Program-made: the position numbers and the translations under genes | Shown here: in pieces, positions 34,331-43,700 of the stretch | Layout: each line of letters starts with the position of its first letter | Position numbering within the stretch: the stretch's first letter is position 1 | Notes under the pieces: model-generated | Told to the model about the DNA's origin: nothing | Database searches by the model: none | Seen by the model: the letters and a program-made list of their open reading frames with translations, nothing else | From: Bryobacteraceae bacterium | GTDB taxonomy: Bacteria > Acidobacteriota > Terriglobia > Bryobacterales > Bryobacteraceae | DNA length: 64,000 nucleotides | NCBI GenBank assembly: GCA_025055455.1 | Contig: JANWXD010000006.1 | Span: 1 to 64,000, forward strand | Direction of reading: 5' to 3'

Positions 34331-35917
34331 ATGTATCAGGTGCTTGCCCGGAAATACCGGCCGCAGACGTTCGCCGAGCTCGTCAGCCAGGAGCATGTCC
34401 GCACCACTCTGGAAAACGCCATCCGCCGCAATCGTATCGCCCATGGCTACATCTTTTCCGGTCAGCGCGGCACGGGTAAGACCAGCGTGGCCCGCATCCT
34501 GGCCCGGTGCCTGAACTGCGTCCAGGGACCGACGGCTTCCCCCTGCGGCCAGTGCGCCTCCTGCATCGAAATCGCCAGCGGAAGCTCGGTGGACGTCATC
34601 GAGATCGACGCCGCCTCGAACCGCGGCATCAACGAGATGCGCGAGCTGCGCGAAAGCGTGCGGTACCGCCCGGCCCGCGACCGGTACAAAGTTTTCATCG
34701 TCGACGAAGCACACCAGATTACCCACGAGGCCTTCAACGCCCTTCTGAAGACGCTCGAAGAGCCGCCCGAGTGGGTGGTGTTCATCTTGTGCACGACGGA
34801 GGCCCACAAGATTCCTGCCACGATCGCGTCCCGGTGCCAGCAGTTCAGTTTCCGCTCGCTGGAGTTCGACGACATCGTCGGACGTCTCGAATGGGTGTGC
34901 CGCAAAGAGTCCATCGACGCGGACGCGGAGGTGCTAGGGGTGCTGGCGCAAGCCGGCGACGGCAGCCTTCGGGACGCGCTGTCGGCTCTGGATCAGGCGA
35001 TCGCTTGCTGCGGAACGAAGCTGGACGCGGCGGAAGTGCGGGCCTTGCTCGGCATGTTCTCGCTCGAGTCGCTGCGCCAGGTCACGGAAGCTTTGCTGGC
35101 TTTCGACGCTTCGAAAATGCTCGAAGTCGTGCACCAACTCGAGCGCGACGGCCACAACTTGCAACATTTTTGCCGGGAACTGACGCGCTACTTCCGCAAT
35201 CTTACGGTGGCCAAGATTGCGGGCCCGGAGACGCGCCTGATCGCGGCTTCTCCCGAGGAGCGGCGCCGGCTGGCCGAGATCGCCGAATCGTTCAGCCGGG
35301 AGGATTTGACGCGCTTCCTCCAGATCACTCTGGAGCTGTACGGCGAACTCCAACGCACGCTCGAGCCGCGCCTGCACATGGAGCTCGGGCTTCTCCGCTT
35401 GCTTTACGCGGGCCGTCTCCAGCCCATCGAAGAGGCTCTTTCCGCATTGGCGGGCGCGCCCCAACCTGCGCCCCCGGGCAAAGCGTCGGCGCCACGGCCG
35501 ACGGGCACGCCCACCGCCGAATCCGCTTCGACCGCCGCTGTGCCGGCATCGTCCGGCTGGCCGGCGCGCCTGGCTTCGGCCCTGCGCGAACTCGGCCTGG
35601 CCTACACCGCAGACGCCGTCGAGCATTCCACCGTGACCGAAAACCCAGGCCGGTTGTCCTTCGTCACGCCGCGCGAGTACCGGCTCTCGATGAGAGAAGC
35701 GGAAATTCGCAAGGCACTCGCCAAACTGGGCCGACCGGAGCTTCAGGTGCACATCCAGTTCTCCGCCAATGCCGAGACCTCCGGGACGGACGCGCCCGCC
35801 GAGACGCCCTCGGCGGACGAGGAACTGACGCGCCGCGCCCTCGAAGATCCCGAAGTGAAGCGCTTCCGTGAGACCTTCGGAGGGCAAGTGCGGGCCGTGC
35901 GAAATCTGAAACAATAA
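34331..35917 (+). CDS. dnaX: DNA polymerase III subunit gamma/tau
   Basis: Clamp-loader ATPase of 528 residues. Walker A is GQRGTGKT (44-51); zinc ligands C63, C72, C75, C78 follow; the DEAH-type Walker B is VDEAHQ; the SRC sensor region is TIASRCQQFSF. The C-terminal third (about 365-490) is Ala/Pro-rich followed by a tau-like domain. The ATG at 34331 is taken (MYQVLARKYRPQTF is the usual N-terminus). I saw no A-rich slippery site, so production of a short gamma form by frameshifting is not indicated. It starts 23 bases after the SRP RNA. Confidence 0.96.
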   Translation: MYQVLARKYRPQTFAELVSQEHVRTTLENAIRRNRIAHGYIFSGQRGTGKTSVARILARCLNCVQGPTASPCGQCASCIEIASGSSVDVIEIDAASNRGINEMRELRESVRYRPARDRYKVFIVDEAHQITHEAFNALLKTLEEPPEWVVFILCTTEAHKIPATIASRCQQFSFRSLEFDDIVGRLEWVCRKESIDADAEVLGVLAQAGDGSLRDALSALDQAIACCGTKLDAAEVRALLGMFSLESLRQVTEALLAFDASKMLEVVHQLERDGHNLQHFCRELTRYFRNLTVAKIAGPETRLIAASPEERRRLAEIAESFSREDLTRFLQITLELYGELQRTLEPRLHMELGLLRLLYAGRLQPIEEALSALAGAPQPAPPGKASAPRPTGTPTAESASTAAVPASSGWPARLASALRELGLAYTADAVEHSTVTENPGRLSFVTPREYRLSMREAEIRKALAKLGRPELQVHIQFSANAETSGTDAPAETPSADEELTRRALEDPEVKRFRETFGGQVRAVRNLKQ

Positions 35918-35959
35918 CAGCTGGCAGCTCCCGCCAGGGGGCGCTGCCGAGAGGCCGAA

Positions 35960-36268
35960 ATGAGACTACCCGGAAACATGCAGGCTGTGATGAAACAGGC
36001 CCAGCAGATGCAGGAGCGGCTCCAGGAGGAGATCGCCCGCATCCGCGTGGAGGCCTCCGCGGGAGGAGGCATGGTCACCGTCCAGATGAGCGGTCAGAAA
36101 AACATCCTCGGCGTCAAGATCGATCCCGAAGCCGCCTCCGACATCGAGATGCTTCAGGACATGGTGATGGCGGCCTGCAACGAAGCGGCCAAGAAAGTGG
36201 ACGAGGAGATTCAAGCCAAGACCGCCGCGCTGCTGGGCGGACTCGGTCTTCCGCTGGGCCTGTTCTAG
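35960..36268 (+). CDS. ybaB: YbaB/EbfC nucleoid-associated protein
   Basis: 102 residues, the full family length. A helical N-terminus (MQAVMKQAQQMQERLQEEIARIRVE), a central beta strand (GGMVTVQMSGQKNILGVKIDPEA) and a C-terminal helix (MLQDMVMAACNEAAKKVDEEIQ) match the DNA-binding dimer. It follows dnaX by 42 bases and precedes recR by 6 bases, the conserved gene order. GAGG lies 5 bases before the ATG. Confidence 0.96.
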   Translation: MRLPGNMQAVMKQAQQMQERLQEEIARIRVEASAGGGMVTVQMSGQKNILGVKIDPEAASDIEMLQDMVMAACNEAAKKVDEEIQAKTAALLGGLGLPLGLF

Positions 36269-36274
36269 CGCCGC

Positions 36275-36874
36275 ATGCCGGACTTCGCCGAACCGCTGGC
36301 TCGCCTCATCCAGGAGTTCAAGCGCTTGCCCGGCATCGGCCAGAAATCGGCCCAGCGGCTGGCCTTCCACGTGCTTCGGGCCTCGCGGGAGGACGCCGAA
36401 CGCCTGGCTCAGGCCATCCTCGATGTCAAGGACCGCCTGGGCCTGTGCGCGCTCTGCAACAACATCAGCGACAGCGAACTCTGCCCCTTTTGCCGCAATC
36501 CGGCGCGGGATCCCTCCGTCATCTGCGTGGTGGAGGAGCCGCATAACATCCTTCCCATCGAAACCACGCGGCAGTACGAAGGTCTCTATCACGTCTTGCA
36601 CGGCGCCATTTCCCCGCTGCGCGGCGTCGGTCCGGAGCAGTTGAAGATCAAGGGTCTGCTGGAACGGCTCCAATCGAGGAACGTGAGAGAAATCATCCTG
36701 GCCACCAACCCGACCGTCGAGGGCGAAGCCACAGCGGCGTATCTGGCCCGCCTCCTCAAACCTTTAGGAGTGCGCGTCACGCGCATCGCCATGGGCATTC
36801 CAGTGGGCAGCGACCTGGAATTCGCCGACGAGGTGACGATGTCGAAGTCGCTGGAGAATCGGAGGGAGTTGTGA
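36275..36874 (+). CDS. recR: Recombination mediator protein RecR
   Basis: 199 residues. The N-terminal helix-hairpin-helix ([20 protein letters not shown]), zinc finger ([16 protein letters not shown]), and Toprim domain ([38 protein letters not shown] split) are complete, and the C-terminal [16 protein letters not shown] walker-like segment is present. It loads RecA on gaps together with RecFO. Follows ybaB by 6 bases. Confidence 0.97.
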   Translation: MPDFAEPLARLIQEFKRLPGIGQKSAQRLAFHVLRASREDAERLAQAILDVKDRLGLCALCNNISDSELCPFCRNPARDPSVICVVEEPHNILPIETTRQYEGLYHVLHGAISPLRGVGPEQLKIKGLLERLQSRNVREIILATNPTVEGEATAAYLARLLKPLGVRVTRIAMGIPVGSDLEFADEVTMSKSLENRREL

Positions 36875-36889
36875 GCCGGCGATCGGCAA

Positions 36890-36917
36890 TCAGCGGTCAG
36901 CGATAAGCGGTCAGCAG
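36890..36917 (+). repeat. Heptamer tandem repeat between recR and mtaB
   Basis: Four head-to-tail 7-base units (TCAGCGG, TCAGCGA, TAAGCGG, TCAGCAG) directly after the recR stop. The last unit supplies the mtaB stop codon (TGA on the minus strand, 36911-36913). No terminator hairpin is seen in this convergent gap. Confidence 0.6.
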
Positions 36918-38239
36918 GAACAGGCAAGGGAGGCGGGAAGCACAGGCAATGGCCCGTCGGGATCCCTCTCCCGCAGCCCGATTTCGCTGAGCCCTCCGAT
37001 GTCCACCTCGACCAGTTGATTGGCCGGACGCGGGCGCGCCAGCTCCACCCGAAGATAGTTGTCGCTCAGCGCCACGCCCTCCTGCTCCAGGGTCAGGACC
37101 GAAAGACGCCGCCCGACCATGCTCTTGCGGAACTCCAGGTTCTTGACCGCCGCCAGTTCGCGCAAGATGCGGTTGCGCTCCTTTCGCACGGGCATCGGCA
37201 CGCTTCCCCCCATGGCGGCAGCCGGCGTGCCTGGCCGCTCCGAATAGGTAAACACGTGCAAATAGGTGAAGGGAAGGCTCTCGATGAAGCGGCGGCTCTC
37301 TTCGAACTCCGCCTCCGTTTCGCCGGGAAAACCCACCATCACATCCGCCCCGATGGCGGCGGTGGGCATCCACGCCCGCGCCTTGCGGATGCGGTCCTCG
37401 TAATGCCGGGCGCGATAGCGCCGCTTCATCCGCCGCAGGACGCTATCCGACCCCGTCTGCAAGGGAGCATGGACGTGCTTGGCGATCCGCGGTGACGAGG
37501 CCACCAGCTCCAGCAGTTCGTCGCTCCAGTCCATCGGCTCGATCGAACTGAGCCGCAGACGCTCCACCTCGGTTTCCGCCAAGAGACGGCGCAACAGATC
37601 CACGAGCCGCAGTCCGATGCCCGGCTCTCTGCCCCACCGGCCGAGGTTGATGCCGCTCAGCACAATTTCCCGGTAGCGGCGACTCAAGTCACGGACCTGC
37701 CGGATCACCTCCTCTGGAGCCGCGCTCCGGCTCCGCCCGCGGACGAACGGGATGATGCAAAACGAACAGCGGTGGTTGCACCCGTCCTGAATTTTCAAAT
37801 TCGGCCGCGTGCGGTCTCCTCCGGCCTCGATCACCGGCGCCGTGACGAGCTCTCGCTGCGCGAAGATATCGCCCACGCAGATCTGGCCGTGATACGGGGC
37901 ATGCGGCTCCCGCAGAAGAATTTCAGGGATCTGCGGCTTGTGGGAGTTGCCGATCACCCAGGCGACGCCGGGTAGCCGGGACAACTCCTCGGGGGCCCGT
38001 TGGGCATAACAGCCGGTGACGAGAATCCGTGCCGCGGGGTTTTCCCGATGAGCCCGCCGCACGGCCTGGCGCACGTCTTGGTCCGCCTCGGCCGTCACCG
38101 TACAGGAATTGATAATGATTACGTCGGCTTCGGCCGCCGGTGCGACCTCCCAGCCGAGGCGCACGAGGGAGGCCTCGAGCGCCGCTCCGTCCGCCTGCGT
38201 CGCGCGGCAACCGAAATTCTGGATGAAAAAGCGTTGCAC
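36911..38239 (-). CDS. mtaB: tRNA methylthiotransferase, MtaB type
   Basis: Radical SAM methylthiotransferase of about 442 residues that adds a methylthio group to t6A37 in tRNA. The N-terminal UPF0004 domain has three cluster cysteines (FGCR, NSCTVT, GCYAQ). The radical SAM core has CNHRCSFC (CX3CX2C), GINLGRWG, SSIEPMDW, HAPLQTGSDSVLRRMKRRY and VGFPGETEAEF spread in order. A C-terminal TRAM domain follows. The gene-type call MtaB over MiaB/RimO rests on the FGCR and ADQDVRQAVRRAHREN features. Start GTG 38239; TTG 38242 is one codon upstream. Confidence 0.9.
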   Translation of the reverse strand: MQRFFIQNFGCRATQADGAALEASLVRLGWEVAPAAEADVIIINSCTVTAEADQDVRQAVRRAHRENPAARILVTGCYAQRAPEELSRLPGVAWVIGNSHKPQIPEILLREPHAPYHGQICVGDIFAQRELVTAPVIEAGGDRTRPNLKIQDGCNHRCSFCIIPFVRGRSRSAAPEEVIRQVRDLSRRYREIVLSGINLGRWGREPGIGLRLVDLLRRLLAETEVERLRLSSIEPMDWSDELLELVASSPRIAKHVHAPLQTGSDSVLRRMKRRYRARHYEDRIRKARAWMPTAAIGADVMVGFPGETEAEFEESRRFIESLPFTYLHVFTYSERPGTPAAAMGGSVPMPVRKERNRILRELAAVKNLEFRKSMVGRRLSVLTLEQEGVALSDNYLRVELARPRPANQLVEVDIGGLSEIGLRERDPDGPLPVLPASLACSC

Positions 38240-38297
38240 CAATGCCCGCCTCGGGCCGGCTTCGAGATCCCCAGGCCGCCGTGCATGGGCCGGGGCG

Positions 38298-39608
38298 TCA
38301 CTGCTTCGATTGTACCCGCTGCATCTGGCTGACCGCAGCTGGCGGTTCGGTGATGAGCCGGGCGCCCCGGTTGAACGTGAAATAATGAAATGCCCACTGG
38401 ATGAGCACTAACAGGCGGTTCTGAAATCCCACCAGATAGAGTAAGTGCACAAACAACCAAGTTACCCACGCGGGAAAGCCGTCGAACCGAAGCCATTGGA
38501 AGTCGGCCACGGCGTGGTGACGTCCGATGGTAGCCAGCGTGCCCTTGTCTCGGTACCGGAACGGGGCGATGGCCCGGCCGCGCAGCCGTGCCTGGATGGC
38601 CCGGGCGACGTAACGCCCCTGCTGCATCGCCACGGGCGCCACCGCCGACAGCGGCACCCCGTTCTGGACGGCGCACGCCAGGTCGCCGATGACGAAGATC
38701 TCCGGCCGGCCGGGCAGGCTGAGGTCCGGCCCGACGAGGACGCGCCCCGCTTTGTCCAGCTCCGCCCCGGCCCGCTCGGCCAGCACCTGACCCAGCGCCG
38801 AGCCCCGAACCCCGGCTGCCCACAGCACGGTTTTCGCCGCGATCCGTTCGCGTGCGCCGCCGCGACGCTCGAGCACGACGCCCTCGGCATCCAGATCTAC
38901 GACTTTCACCCCCGTCAGCGGCCGGACGTGGTGGCGAATGAGGGCACGTTCGGCCTTGGCTGACAGCGCCGCCGGATAGCTTGGCAACACCCGGTCGGCG
39001 TGCTCGACCAACAGGATGCGTGCCTCCTGCGGCCGGATGGCGCGAAAGTCCTCTCGCAGCGTGTGGTTGGCAATTTCGCCGAGCGCCCCGGCCAGTTCCA
39101 CGCCCGTCGGTCCGGCGCCCACCACCACGAACGTCAGCCAGGCTCGGCGTTTGTCCGCGTCCGGTTCGCGTTCGGCGGCCTCGAAAGCCAGCAAGATGCG
39201 CCGGCGCATCTCGGTGGCGTCCTCGACGGTCTTCAAACCCGGCGCGAACCGTTCCCAATCCTCGCGGCCGAAATAATGGTGCCGCGCCCCGGTGGCGACG
39301 ATGAGAAAATCGTACGGGATTTCCCCGTCGGCAAGCTTCACCCGCCGGTTGGCGACATCCAGGTCGCGCACTTCCGCGAGCCAGACGCGCGTGTTTTTCT
39401 GATGGCGCAGGACGCCGCGCAGAGGAGCACAGATATCGCCCGGCGACAACCCCCCAGTGGCCACCTGATACAGCAGCGGTTGGAACAGGTGGAAGTTGCG
39501 CCGGTCCACCAGCGTCACTTCCACCGGGGCCCGGCCAAGCCCTCGTGCCGCCTGGAGCCCGCCGAAGCCGCCTCCGACGATGACGACCTTCGCTCGCAAT
39601 CCCCTCAA
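38298..39608 (-). CDS. ndh: Type II NADH dehydrogenase
   Basis: Single-subunit, non-proton-pumping NADH:quinone oxidoreductase of 436 residues. The FAD motif is VVIVGGGFGGLQAA near the N-terminus, the NADH motif VVVGAGPTGVELAG is mid-protein, and GDLACAVQNGVPLSAVAPVAMQQG contains the second FAD contact. The C-terminal hydrophobic amphipathic segment (FPAWVTWLFVHLLYLVGFQNRLLVLIQW pieces) anchors it to the membrane. The TTG at 39608 overlaps the protease stop as TTGA; a TTG at 39599 is an alternative. Confidence 0.93.
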   Translation of the reverse strand: MRGLRAKVVIVGGGFGGLQAARGLGRAPVEVTLVDRRNFHLFQPLLYQVATGGLSPGDICAPLRGVLRHQKNTRVWLAEVRDLDVANRRVKLADGEIPYDFLIVATGARHHYFGREDWERFAPGLKTVEDATEMRRRILLAFEAAEREPDADKRRAWLTFVVVGAGPTGVELAGALGEIANHTLREDFRAIRPQEARILLVEHADRVLPSYPAALSAKAERALIRHHVRPLTGVKVVDLDAEGVVLERRGGARERIAAKTVLWAAGVRGSALGQVLAERAGAELDKAGRVLVGPDLSLPGRPEIFVIGDLACAVQNGVPLSAVAPVAMQQGRYVARAIQARLRGRAIAPFRYRDKGTLATIGRHHAVADFQWLRFDGFPAWVTWLFVHLLYLVGFQNRLLVLIQWAFHYFTFNRGARLITEPPAAVSQMQRVQSKQ

Positions 39609-40720
39609 GCCACGGGCATGCCGACGCGGCGGAGCACCACGAACTCCGCCACGTTCTCCGACGTCAGCAGCCCCAGCAAGCGCCCCTCCTCCATCACCAG
39701 TGCGCAGGAACCGGCTTGGGCCAACAGCGGGAGCGCCTCGGCCAGATCCATATCGGGGGGCACCTGAACAAAATCACGATTCATGACCCCGGCCACGTAG
39801 GCACTCGGGCCCTCCGAGGCCATGGCCCGGAGCAGGGCCGCGCGCCCCAGAAGTCCGAGAACCTGCTCGCCGTGCACGACCGGGAAGTCTTGTTGACTGG
39901 TGGCGAGCAACAGTCGCGCCGCGTCGCCGATGGTGTCTCCATGAGAGAGTGTGCGAAAGTCCGTGACCATGGCGGCGCGCACCGGCAGGCCGTGCGTCAA
40001 GGAGCGCCCCATCGCGGCGGCCCCCTCCTGCGCGGCGCCCAAGTAGACGAAAAACGCGATGAAGAGCAGCAGGAAATTCATCGAAAGCAGACCGTACAGC
40101 CCCATCAAGACCGCCAGGGCGCGGCCGGCGCCTGCGGCAATGCGCGTGGCTTCGTCCTCTGGTTTGTAAAGACCGACCAGGGAGCGCAGAATGCGTCCGC
40201 CGTCCATCGGAAACGCCGGCAGCAGATTGAACAAGGCCAGAACGAGGTTGCCGGCCCCGATGCGGGTCCAGATGCGCGCGTCAGCGGGTTCGCCCAGACT
40301 GCGAAGCGCCGGCCCCAAACCGGCACGCTCCACCAGGCCGAGAATCAAGGCCGCGATCGCCAGATTCACCGCCGGGCCGGCGATCGCGATCCACAGCTCT
40401 TCCCGAGGCCGCGGGCTGCGCTCCAGACGCGCTACGCCGCCGATGGGAAACATCACGATCTCGAGGGTCCGTATGCCGTACTGCCGCGAAACGACGGCGT
40501 GCCCGAGCTCGTGCAATAGGACCGAGGCGAATAACCCCAGCACATAGAGCACATATTGGATCCCCGGCTGTTTCCCTCCCAGACTGACGAACAAAAGAAA
40601 GACCAGCAATAGCAGGAAGGTGAAGTGGAAGCGCACCGGCACGCCGAAAATTCGCAGGACGCCGACGCTGCCCGGAATGCTCGATTCCGCCTGCGCCGAG
40701 CGACGCTCCCGAGCCCCCAT
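39605..40720 (-). CDS. Site-2 protease family (M50) membrane metalloprotease with two CBS domains
   Basis: 371 residues. Six or so membrane helices carry the zinc motif HELGH (70-74) and the third ligand in LLPAFPMDGGR (D173). Two CBS domains follow (about 235-365), probably binding an adenine nucleotide to regulate activity. This is the SpoIVFB/Rip3-like class. Substrates are unknown; such proteases release membrane-bound regulators. The ATG at 40720 follows GGAGAGAAG; the longer frame to 40855 is not conserved-looking. Lies 55 bases after smc and overlaps ndh by 4 bases. Confidence 0.93.
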   Translation of the reverse strand: MGARERRSAQAESSIPGSVGVLRIFGVPVRFHFTFLLLLVFLLFVSLGGKQPGIQYVLYVLGLFASVLLHELGHAVVSRQYGIRTLEIVMFPIGGVARLERSPRPREELWIAIAGPAVNLAIAALILGLVERAGLGPALRSLGEPADARIWTRIGAGNLVLALFNLLPAFPMDGGRILRSLVGLYKPEDEATRIAAGAGRALAVLMGLYGLLSMNFLLLFIAFFVYLGAAQEGAAAMGRSLTHGLPVRAAMVTDFRTLSHGDTIGDAARLLLATSQQDFPVVHGEQVLGLLGRAALLRAMASEGPSAYVAGVMNRDFVQVPPDMDLAEALPLLAQAGSCALVMEEGRLLGLLTSENVAEFVVLRRVGMPVA

Positions 40721-40775
40721 GGACTTCTCTCCAGCACCACCATAGCACCGCCGGGGAAATGAGGTGACCGCGTCG

Positions 40776-43700
40776 CTACGCTTGCGCTTCGGCCCAGGCC
40801 GGTTGCTCCACCCGGCCTGGGGTTCCAAAGCGCACCGAGACGATCTTGGAAACACCCGGCTCTTCCATCGTGACGCCGTACAAGGTCTCGGCGGCTTCCA
40901 TGGTGCGTTTGGCGTGGGTGATGAGCACGAACTGCGTCTGGTGAGACATCTCCCGCAGCAGCCTCATCAACCGCCCGATATTGGGCTCGTCGAGCGGCGC
41001 ATCCACTTCGTCCAGGATGCAGAACGGACTGGGCTGGTATTTGAAAATGGCCAGCAACAGCGCCAGAGCGGTGAGAGCTTTTTCGCCACCGGACAGCAGC
41101 AGCACGTTTTGGAGGCGCTTGCCCGGCGGCGACGCCACGATGTCGATCCCGGATTCGGCGGCATTGGTTTCGTCGGTGAGCCGCATCTCGCCGACGCCCC
41201 CGCCGAAGAGAGCCCGGAACGTTTCCCGGAAGTGCGCATTGATGGCGTCGAAGGCCTCCGTGAACCGCCGCCGCGTTTCGGCATCGATCTCGCGAATGGC
41301 TTTCTCGGTATCGCGAATCGAATCGAGCAGGTCCTGCCGCTGTGCGTTGAGGAAGTCGTAGCGCTGCCGTGTCTCCTCGTACTCCTCCAAAGCCTGCGGA
41401 TTGACCGGCTCCAGGGCCTCCATGCGCTCGCGGAGCTCCTGATGCTTGGCCTCGATCTCGGCCAGCTCCTCGAGGGAGGGCAGCGACTCTTGCCCCGCCA
41501 CGATGTCCTGGATGGCGGCCCCCAAGTCTCTGCGGCAAGTTTCTTCCAGGAAGCGCAGTTCCGTCTGGAGCCGCACCAGTTCGGTCTCGCTCGCGGCGCG
41601 TTTTTCCTGGACCGCCTGCGCCTCCAGTCGCAGGCGCCGGAGCTGCTCGTCGAGGGCCGCCAGCTGGGAGCGGATTTCGGCGGAACGAGCCGCCCACTGT
41701 TCCGCTTCGCCTCGGGCCTTTCCGATTTCGTCTTCGAGTTGGGCGAGGCGCTGGTCCAGCGCCACGTTGGCGTCGAGCAACCGCGCGCGCTCCGCAGCGA
41801 GCCGCTCCATTTCCGCCTCGAGATCCTGGCGACGCCGGTCGTTCTCCGCCCGTTGCGCCTCCAGCCGCCGCAGGGCCGATTCGTTCGCCCGCGCCCGCTC
41901 TTCCAGACCCGCCAGTTCGGCACGTAAGGCAGCGTGTTCTTCGCCCGCGCGCGCCGCCCGGGCTTCACAGTCGGCGAGTTGGCGCCGCATCTCGGACAAC
42001 GCTTCCTCCTGCTGCTGGCGGGCGCGCTCTTTCGCTGCAATTTCCTCCCGCCACTGGCCGCCCTGCCGGCTCGCTTGGTCGGCGGACTTGCGAACGCGGT
42101 CCAGCTCCAAACGGGCCACCGACAACCGGGATCCACAACGGCTGAGCTCCTCGGCCAATTTCCGGAGCTCGTGCTCCAGGCCGAGCGACTCCTTCTCCTG
42201 GCCCTGCTGTGCGTTTCGAACCTGTTCCAAGTCCCGCTCGAGTCCGGCGATTTCCTCTTCCAGCTTGGCCAAGTCCGCTTCGCCGCGGTCCAAGTCCTGC
42301 GCGCGCGCCGCCGCCAGGGCCTGGAGCTCCCGCAGCTGGCGCTTGAGAGAAAGGGGACCGCTCGAGAGTTTCCTGCCTCCGCTCACGGCGCGGCCGTGAT
42401 AGCACGCCCCGTCCGGCAGCAGGAAGTACAGTTCCGGGTACTGCCCCGCCAGCCGCTGTGCGCTGGCGGCATCTTCGGCCAGAAAGCATCTCGCCAACCG
42501 CGGCAGTAGCTCGGCCGGATGGCGGCCCAGACCGTTGACGAGCCGCACGACGTCCTGCAAACGGCCGGCAATGCCGGTTTCCGGTCCGATCGGGGGTTCA
42601 CCTCCGAGGGGTTCCCTTCGCGAGTGAGTCAGGCGCGAGTCGTCCTCGCCGTACACGACGAAGGTGGCCCGTCCCTCCAACTGGGTGGACAGCAGCTGCA
42701 CGCCCAGACGGGCCTGAGGCCAATCCGAGACCACGACGTATTCCAGTTCCTCGCGCAGAAATGCTTCCGCCGCCTGTTCGTAAGCCGGTTCGACCTCGAG
42801 GAAATCGGCGAGCACCCCCAAGGGCTGGAACTGGCCGGCGCGTCCGTCGGCGACGGCTTGAAACAAGCCTTTGACCGCCTCGGTCGTGTAGGCCCGGTGA
42901 CCGAGAATCTCAGCGAGAGAGTCCCGGCGCGCCCGGAGGCGGGATACCTCGCTGCGCAGCGCTTCCAGCCGCGAGCGCAGCTGCGCGGCGGCGGCCTTCC
43001 GCGCTGCCAGTTGCTCCTCGGTCCGCACCCGTTCTTCCACCAGAGCCCGAAGCGTCATCTGACGGGCTGCGAGTTTCTCGGAGACCTCCGCCTGGGCGCG
43101 CTGCAATCGCTCCCATTCCAACAGCGCGCTTTCCTCCTCCTTGCGAAGTCGTGCTTCGTCGCGCTCGAGTCCCGCCAGGTACTCCTCCAGCTGCGCCAGT
43201 TGATTGCGCAACGCAGAACTCTCCCCCAGCAGAGCCAGCACGCGTTGGCGCGCCGTTTCGATGGCTTGCTGTAAATCCGCCACGGCCCGTTGGAGGTGCG
43301 CGCGCTCGCTGGCTTTCGCCTCCAGCCGAGAGCGTAATCCGGCGGCCAGCTGCTCGACCTCCGCCACACGGCGGCGGCACTCTTCAAGCTCCTGCGCCAA
43401 AGCGACATTCCGCTCGCCCAGCTCCCCACTCTCCCGCTGCGCTTGCGCCAGCCGCTCTTCGAGGGAGGCGGCCTGCTGCGCCTGACTCTCCCTGCGGCCC
43501 CGCGTGCGTTCCGCTTCCAGCTCCCAGTCCGCCAGCCGCTGGCGGGACGCCGTCGAAGCGTCTTCCGCCTGGTACCCCCTGCTTTGAAGCTGAGCGTACT
43601 CGGCTTCTTGCTCGGCCAGTTGACCCGATACACGCTGCAGCTGCGCGTTCGCCAGGTTCAGATCGAGGGCGATCCTTGCGGCCTCCCGTTCCAACAGGCT

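Noticed and set aside
34331-35917. Programmed frameshift in dnaX
   Set aside because: No A-rich slippery heptamer or fitting hairpin was seen in the expected central region.
36890-36917. Possible CRISPR-like array
   Set aside because: Units are 7 bases with no spacers and no cas genes are present; it is a short tandem repeat.
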